DNA of 15,740 bases, taken from positions 5,992-21,731 of the forward strand of contig JADHYX010000367.1 in NCBI GenBank assembly GCA_027604685.1. The letters are read 5' to 3'. Below are positions 15,198 to 15,740 of this stretch, one piece after another. Source of the stretch: Lobulomyces angularis. Lineage: Eukaryota > Chytridiomycota > Chytridiomycetes > Lobulomycetales > Lobulomycetaceae. The position numbers and the translations under genes were made by a program. The stretch's first letter is position 1; every line of letters starts with the position of its first letter. A model generated the notes under the pieces. It was not told the origin of the DNA. It saw nothing but the letters and a program-made list of their open reading frames with translations, and searched no databases.

Positions 15198-15740
15198 ATG
15201 AATGAAAACAGCATTGATTCTGAAACAATTGAAGAAGAAGAACTCAATCAATTAGCTAACAGAAGACAGTCAGTAAAAAACGTCACTAGACAGGTTGAAG
15301 AAGAAAGAAAAAGACAAATTGGTAAATCAAAAAAAATTTTTTTTTTTTTTTTTTAATTTTATTTTTTTTTTTATTTTTCTTTTCATTTTTAATTTCCCAA
15401 TTTAATTTTTTAGAACTGAATTTATACACTGATGCTCAAGTAACTGAAACATTAAATTATTTTATTTTTTTTTAAAATTTTTCAATTTTTTTATCCTATT
15501 TATTTTTTAATCCTATTAAATAATTTCTTTTTTTTTTTTTTTTAAGGTTGAACTTCTCAGAAAAGTTAATCAAAAAGAAGCAAATAATTTAGTTGAAGAA
15601 GAAAGACAGAGAAGGGTAAAATTTAAAAAAAAAAATGATTAATTTTATTCTTTTTATTTTTTATTTTAGTTGGAAGATTTACGTAAAACTGTTAGAATAG
15701 CTGAATTAGAAAGAATAAAATCTAAGAAAACTGTCATTTT
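15198..15740 (+). CDS. Coiled-coil protein, 5' part, four exons visible
   Basis: Exons at 15198-15321, 15414-15439 (26 nt), 15547-15615 and 15670-15740 (continuing outside the window). The introns are 92, 107 and 54 nt, all GTA...AG with T-rich interiors, and the frame is continuous across all three. The visible 96 residues are charged and heptad-like: EEEELNQLANRRQSVKNV, RQVEEERKRQIE, VELLRKVNQKEANNLVEEER, LEDLRKTVRIAELERIKSKK. A long alpha-helical coiled coil is expected, as in golgins, tethers or cytoskeletal proteins. No specific family can be named from this part. Confidence 0.7.

Overview
The window looks like nuclear DNA of a very AT-rich fungus. It is built of A/T homopolymer runs. 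Genes are interrupted by short introns (41 to 107 nt, with one weaker 144-nt call) that have GTA-type or GTG-type donors, TTAG/ATAG/AAG acceptors and, in several, a CTAAC- or TTAAC-like branch site. Single-pass membrane proteins, a securin-like protein, a NatB-subunit-like exon and several Hsp12/LEA-like proteins fit an early-diverging fungus such as Glomeromycotina or another Mucoromycota. That lineage call is an inference, not a demonstration. No rRNA, tRNA, CRISPR or bacterial-type features were seen.

Left part (1-5900, all genes on the minus strand). A first exon resembling the NatB auxiliary subunit NAA25/Mdm20 runs off the left edge. Next come a three-exon, Cys-rich, single-pass membrane protein (659-1759), a two-exon single-pass membrane protein (2033-2489), its diverged duplicate (4030-4417) and a three-exon securin-like gene (4866-5651). 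About 2 kb is tandemly duplicated: unit A is 1430-3420 and unit B is 3421-5540. The event left one intact copy of each flanking gene, two copies of the small membrane gene, and broken fragments at the junction: the securin 3' half in unit A and the Cys-rich exon 1 in unit B. A possible solo LTR (5666-5897) sits 14 bp before the securin start codon.

Middle part (6100-12200). This is a cluster of five intronless genes for very hydrophilic LEA/Hsp12-like proteins that share sequence modules. One is on the minus strand (a 460-residue protein with six repeats of about 54 residues) and four are on the plus strand. Two neighbours (10349 and 11207) share an identical 31-bp upstream element, which lies at the end of a three-copy tandem array before the second gene. 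Between the first two LEA genes is a region with an unrecognised, coding-like, apparently spliced relic (7559-7963).

Right part (12400-15740). A five-exon minus-strand gene, including a 27-nt microexon, encodes a 297-residue protein with about seven hydrophobic segments and an N-glycosylatable N terminus. It is followed by a small, probably GPI-anchored secretory protein (minus) and the 5' end of a multi-exon coiled-coil protein (plus) that leaves the window. All exon-intron structures were read by eye from frame continuity and splice consensus and have no transcript support.
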